From assembly GCA_051646925.1 (NCBI GenBank), contig JBOFDK010000090.1, positions 1 to 64,000 of the forward strand: a DNA stretch of 64,000 nucleotides. Direction: 5' to 3'. Made by a program: the position numbers and the translations under genes. Source of the DNA: JBOFDK01 sp051646925. Its GTDB lineage: Bacteria > Bacillota > Clostridia > Lachnospirales > Cellulosilyticaceae. Numbering within the stretch: the stretch's first letter is position 1; every line of letters starts with the position of its first letter. Under the pieces are notes generated by a model. The model was not told where the DNA came from, did not search any database, and worked only from the letters and a program-made list of their open reading frames with translations. Below are positions 60,951-64,000 of the stretch, one piece after another.

Positions 60951-62642
60951 CTAATCGATACTATATGTTATTTTCATATATTCTTCTATCGTTGTTTTAC
61001 CTTCTAATATAATTTGTTTCATATTATCTTGTAACAACTGAGTACCATTTTCTTTAGCATAATCACGAATTTCTTCTGCTTGCGCGCCATTATTAATAAG
61101 TCGTTTCAAACCACTATCTACAACGATAATTTCATGAATCCCCATACGACCTTTGTAACCTGTATCATTACAATTTGCACAACCCTTGCCTTTGTATAAC
61201 GTAACTGGTTCTTCTATTTTCAAAATAACCATATCTTCTTCTGAACTTGTATATGATGTTTTACAATTTGGGCAAATACAACGAGTTAGTCGCTGCGCTA
61301 TAACTCCAACTACTGCTGATGATACCATATAAGATTCTGTTCCCATATCTACTAAACGTACAATAGTACTTGCTGCATCATTTGTATGAAGTGTACTAAA
61401 TACTAAATGCCCTGTAATAGCTGCTCGAATTGCAATAGACGCTGTCTCTGCATCTCGGATTTCACCTATCATAATAACATCTGGATCTTGACGTAGTACA
61501 GAACGTAAACCACTAGCAAAAGTAAGTCCTGCTTTTTTATTGATTTGAACCTGATTAATACCATCTATTTTCTTTTCAATCGGATCTTCTAGTGTAACAA
61601 TATTATCTGTTGGCTCATTACGATCTCCAAGTACAGCGTATAACGTTGTAGATTTACCACTTCCTGTTGGTCCTGTAACTAATATAACACCATTTGGACT
61701 TTTAATGATTTTGTCAAAAAGTTTCTTATTATGCTCTGTTAGTCCAAGTTGCTTAACATTTAACATAGTATTATCTTGTGTATTCAAAATACGTATAACA
61801 ACTTTTTCACCATATGTAGTCGGTAAAACAGATACACGCACATCAACGTGTATATCATTTTCTACAAGTTCAAAACGTCCATCTTGTGGTGCTCTTTTTT
61901 CTGCTATATTCATTCCACCCATAATCTTTATACGTGTAACCATAGCATCATGAGCCGCTTTGTTAACTCTCATCTGCTCTTGTAATTGCCCATCTATACG
62001 CATTCTAACACGCGTTGAATCTAGACATGCTTCAATATGAATATCACTAGCCCCAAGCTTAACTCCTTGTTCTACTATAGACTTAACCATCTTTACTACT
62101 GGCGCATTTTCAATAACACCATTACTATCTGTTCCAGCACCTACATCAATAATTTGACGTGTCGTAAACTCTTGTTGCAATTCACGCGCTGCCATAATAG
62201 CTGTTCGCCCACTATAATGTTTGTCAATAGCTCTTAGAATTTCTGACTTTGTTGATATTACTGCGTTAATTTCATGTTTAGTCGCAAGACTCATCTCATC
62301 TATAGCATATAGATTTAGCGGATCATTCATAGCAACTGTTAACATTTTTGCATTTTTACCAATCGGTATTGCATCATATTTTCTTGCTAATGTTTCATCT
62401 AATATATTAACTGTCTGATCATCAATCTGATGATTTTTCAAACTAATATATGGCACTTTTAAACGTCTTGAAAGAGACGATACAAACTGCTCTTCTGATA
62501 TATATTCTAAGTTAATCAGTACATCTCCAAGCCTTTTTTTTGAATTCGATTTTTTTTGTAACTCCAACGCTTTTAACAATTGTTCTTCAGTTATAAGTCC
62601 ATCTTTTATTAGTATATCACCAATTTTTAGATTTTTTTGCAT
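60951..62642 (-). CDS. pilB: Type IV pilus assembly ATPase PilB
   Basis: A 563-aa GspE-type ATPase driving pilus extension. The N-terminal MshEN domain (LKIGDILIKDGLITEEQL) may bind cyclic di-GMP in relatives. The core has VTGPTGSGKSTTLYAVL, QDPDVIMIGEIRD and LHTNDAAST, plus the tetracysteine zinc site CICPNCKTSY...CANCNDTGYKG. I chose ATG 62642, behind AAGGAG, rather than the upstream codon eight residues earlier. Confidence 0.95.
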   Translation of the reverse strand: MQKNLKIGDILIKDGLITEEQLLKALELQKKSNSKKRLGDVLINLEYISEEQFVSSLSRRLKVPYISLKNHQIDDQTVNILDETLARKYDAIPIGKNAKMLTVAMNDPLNLYAIDEMSLATKHEINAVISTKSEILRAIDKHYSGRTAIMAARELQQEFTTRQIIDVGAGTDSNGVIENAPVVKMVKSIVEQGVKLGASDIHIEACLDSTRVRMRIDGQLQEQMRVNKAAHDAMVTRIKIMGGMNIAEKRAPQDGRFELVENDIHVDVRVSVLPTTYGEKVVIRILNTQDNTMLNVKQLGLTEHNKKLFDKIIKSPNGVILVTGPTGSGKSTTLYAVLGDRNEPTDNIVTLEDPIEKKIDGINQVQINKKAGLTFASGLRSVLRQDPDVIMIGEIRDAETASIAIRAAITGHLVFSTLHTNDAASTIVRLVDMGTESYMVSSAVVGVIAQRLTRCICPNCKTSYTSSEEDMVILKIEEPVTLYKGKGCANCNDTGYKGRMGIHEIIVVDSGLKRLINNGAQAEEIRDYAKENGTQLLQDNMKQIILEGKTTIEEYMKITYSID

Positions 62643-62690
62643 ATTTTCTCCTTGTGTTTGTCTCAAACTTTATCTTTTAAACATATAAAA

Positions 62691-64000
62691 CTATTTTTCA
62701 TACTTAATAATTTCAAAACTATTGTATCCACCAGTACTCGATGACCCACCAGCCGATCCACCTAAATCAAAATTAATATCATGTGAATTTATAATTTCAA
62801 TTTCCTTTGCTATAATACTCCCCTTAAAAGTAACACTTCCATTTGTTCCAAAATTTCTAAAAATAATTTTTCCTTTTGGGTGATAAATATTCATTGGATA
62901 TTCTCCATCCACATTATCACCATTAATTATAATTGTTTGGGTCGGATCTGGCTTAGGTTCTGGCGCAGTATCCCTATCATCAATAAAAATTCTTCCCTCT
63001 GTCATATTCCATTCATCTATTCTATTTTGCATATCAATTATTTCATTCATAGGTGTCACAACACTCGTAGGATCCATATCTACCAATTGGCACATTTTAT
63101 TATATATAGTTATTTTTTGTTGTTCTGATTTTTCTATAATTTCCTCTATCCACAATGGCACCTGATATGGATTTCCAGTTGAATCTAGTAATATAGATGT
63201 AGTAATAGCCCCGTCACCTTGACCAACCCAAGAATCTTCTCTAGTAGGTATAGTTGGTGCATTTTCACTTGCTATAATTTCTTTGTTAATATCTACGCCT
63301 AAAGATGTAAATGTTCCTGATGTCATTTGTAGCTTATTAAAAAAGATACCCCCTATACCATTCGCTTGTAATATTGCTTTAAGACTAACATCTTCATCTG
63401 AAACTATAGTGTTTCCTAGAATTTCGCTATATACTGCTTCTATATTTATATTACCGTTTGCTATTATGTTCTGAATTGTTGTACTTTCGCTAGAATATTG
63501 CACTGGCACATCTTTATAGGTAAAATTCCCACCTACTCTTATATCCCCAATTTGTGCATTACGCTGATTTTCACTAATTTCTAAATTTTCAACTGCAACA
63601 ACTTCTCCCATTTTAATAGGTTTTTTCTCTGGTTGCATCTTTATTAACTGAATACTGCCATTCGTATATACTTTATCTATATCTAGATATGAATCATCAA
63701 TTGGAATTGATGTTCCTGACTGGTAGCTATTTGCTATTTCATTCAAAATAATATTTCCAACTGCTTCCATTCGACCAACTTTAATTTGATTACTTCCGGT
63801 TAAATCAATACTACCCCCTGCATACATTTGTCCTATATCCATTCGTACACTTGAGCCCGTAGTTATAATATCCCCTAAAGTTATCATATACTCCATTTCT
63901 ATTGATTGCTCATCATTGATTGTCTTAAATTCAATACTTTCTTTACTCAACATACCACCATTTCGGATACCTACTATACTACCATCAGATATAAAATTAA
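62691..64000 (-). CDS. Large beta-rich surface/pilus-associated protein, C-terminal part (cut by window edge)
   Basis: An open frame runs off the right edge; a Met at 63953 is internal, because the frame continues upstream as coding (SDGSIVGIRNGGMLSKESI). The visible 436 residues hold many short turns of the type G-[DN]-I-x-[AVT]-G-G-x-[IF] (GDIRVGGNFTY, IANGNINIEA), which suggests a beta-helix. A mid segment (about 270-330 from the left edge) is helical; the C-terminus is glycine/serine-rich (GGSAGGSSSTGG). It ends 48 bases before pilB, so a pilus-tip or PilX-like adhesin is plausible, but the family is not established. Confidence 0.65.
   Translation of the reverse strand, partial: NFISDGSIVGIRNGGMLSKESIEFKTINDEQSIEMEYMITLGDIITTGSSVRMDIGQMYAGGSIDLTGSNQIKVGRMEAVGNIILNEIANSYQSGTSIPIDDSYLDIDKVYTNGSIQLIKMQPEKKPIKMGEVVAVENLEISENQRNAQIGDIRVGGNFTYKDVPVQYSSESTTIQNIIANGNINIEAVYSEILGNTIVSDEDVSLKAILQANGIGGIFFNKLQMTSGTFTSLGVDINKEIIASENAPTIPTREDSWVGQGDGAITTSILLDSTGNPYQVPLWIEEIIEKSEQQKITIYNKMCQLVDMDPTSVVTPMNEIIDMQNRIDEWNMTEGRIFIDDRDTAPEPKPDPTQTIIINGDNVDGEYPMNIYHPKGKIIFRNFGTNGSVTFKGSIIAKEIEIINSHDINFDLGGSAGGSSSTGGYNSFEIIKYEK

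Overview
The window comes from a low-GC, endospore-forming member of the Firmicutes, most likely class Clostridia. The evidence is spo0A, spoIVB, the complete spoIIIAA-AH set and spoVM, the absence of outer-membrane genes, and gene orders that closely follow the Bacillus subtilis yloC-recG and yqhS-spo0A chromosomal blocks. I infer a Lachnospirales-type anaerobe from the type IV pilus cluster and overall style, but the genus is not settled by what I can see. Almost every gene is on the minus strand, so operons read from high to low coordinates.

Right part (64000 to about 32000). A type IV pilus cluster comes first: a truncated large surface protein, pilB, pilT, the major pilin with its own promoter and terminator, pilD, several minor prepilins, a PilM/PilN-like protein and a PilO-like protein. 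No pilC is present in the cluster. It is followed by yqeG, aroE, a lone prepilin gene, aroK, aroQ, pepP and efp. Then come spoIIIAA-AH, an Asp23 protein, nusB, xseA, xseB, ispA, a PAP2-like membrane protein, dxs, tlyA, nadK, argR, recN, spoIVB and spo0A. This is the classical sporulation, isoprenoid and DNA-repair neighbourhood, without accBC or folD. A five-unit 36-bp tandem repeat lies just upstream of dxs.

Middle (about 32000 to 19300). This is the accessory region. Directly downstream of spo0A is a roughly 9.6-kb island holding an HNH endonuclease pseudogene with two in-frame stops, a complete type I restriction-modification operon (hsdM-hsdS-hsdR), and a two-gene unit of a two-TM protein and a DEDD 3'-5' exonuclease. 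The far end of the island carries a second, broken copy of the last ~128 bp of spo0A. By my hand alignment the two copies differ at seven substitutions, all synonymous, plus a 2-nt insertion. The island therefore looks like an insertion into spo0A that brought a replacement 3' end from another functional spo0A. Beyond it lie two identical 60-nt terminator-like hairpins flanking two secreted proteins with copper-amine-oxidase-N-like domains, and an unrecognised 165-aa gene.

Left part (19300 to 1). Divergent from rqcH (+) is a long housekeeping operon: yicC, gmk, rpoZ, priA, def, fmt, a zinc metallopeptidase, rsmB, rlmN, prpC, pknB, rsgA, rpe and thiN. It is followed by a small membrane peptide and a 21-codon spoVM, then rpmB (+), yloU, fakA and the start of recG. 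remA and coaBC, which sit in this block in B. subtilis, are missing. The block couples translation and ribosome maturation (def, fmt, rsmB, rlmN, rsgA, rpmB), DNA replication restart and repair (priA, recG), and PASTA-kinase/phosphatase signalling.
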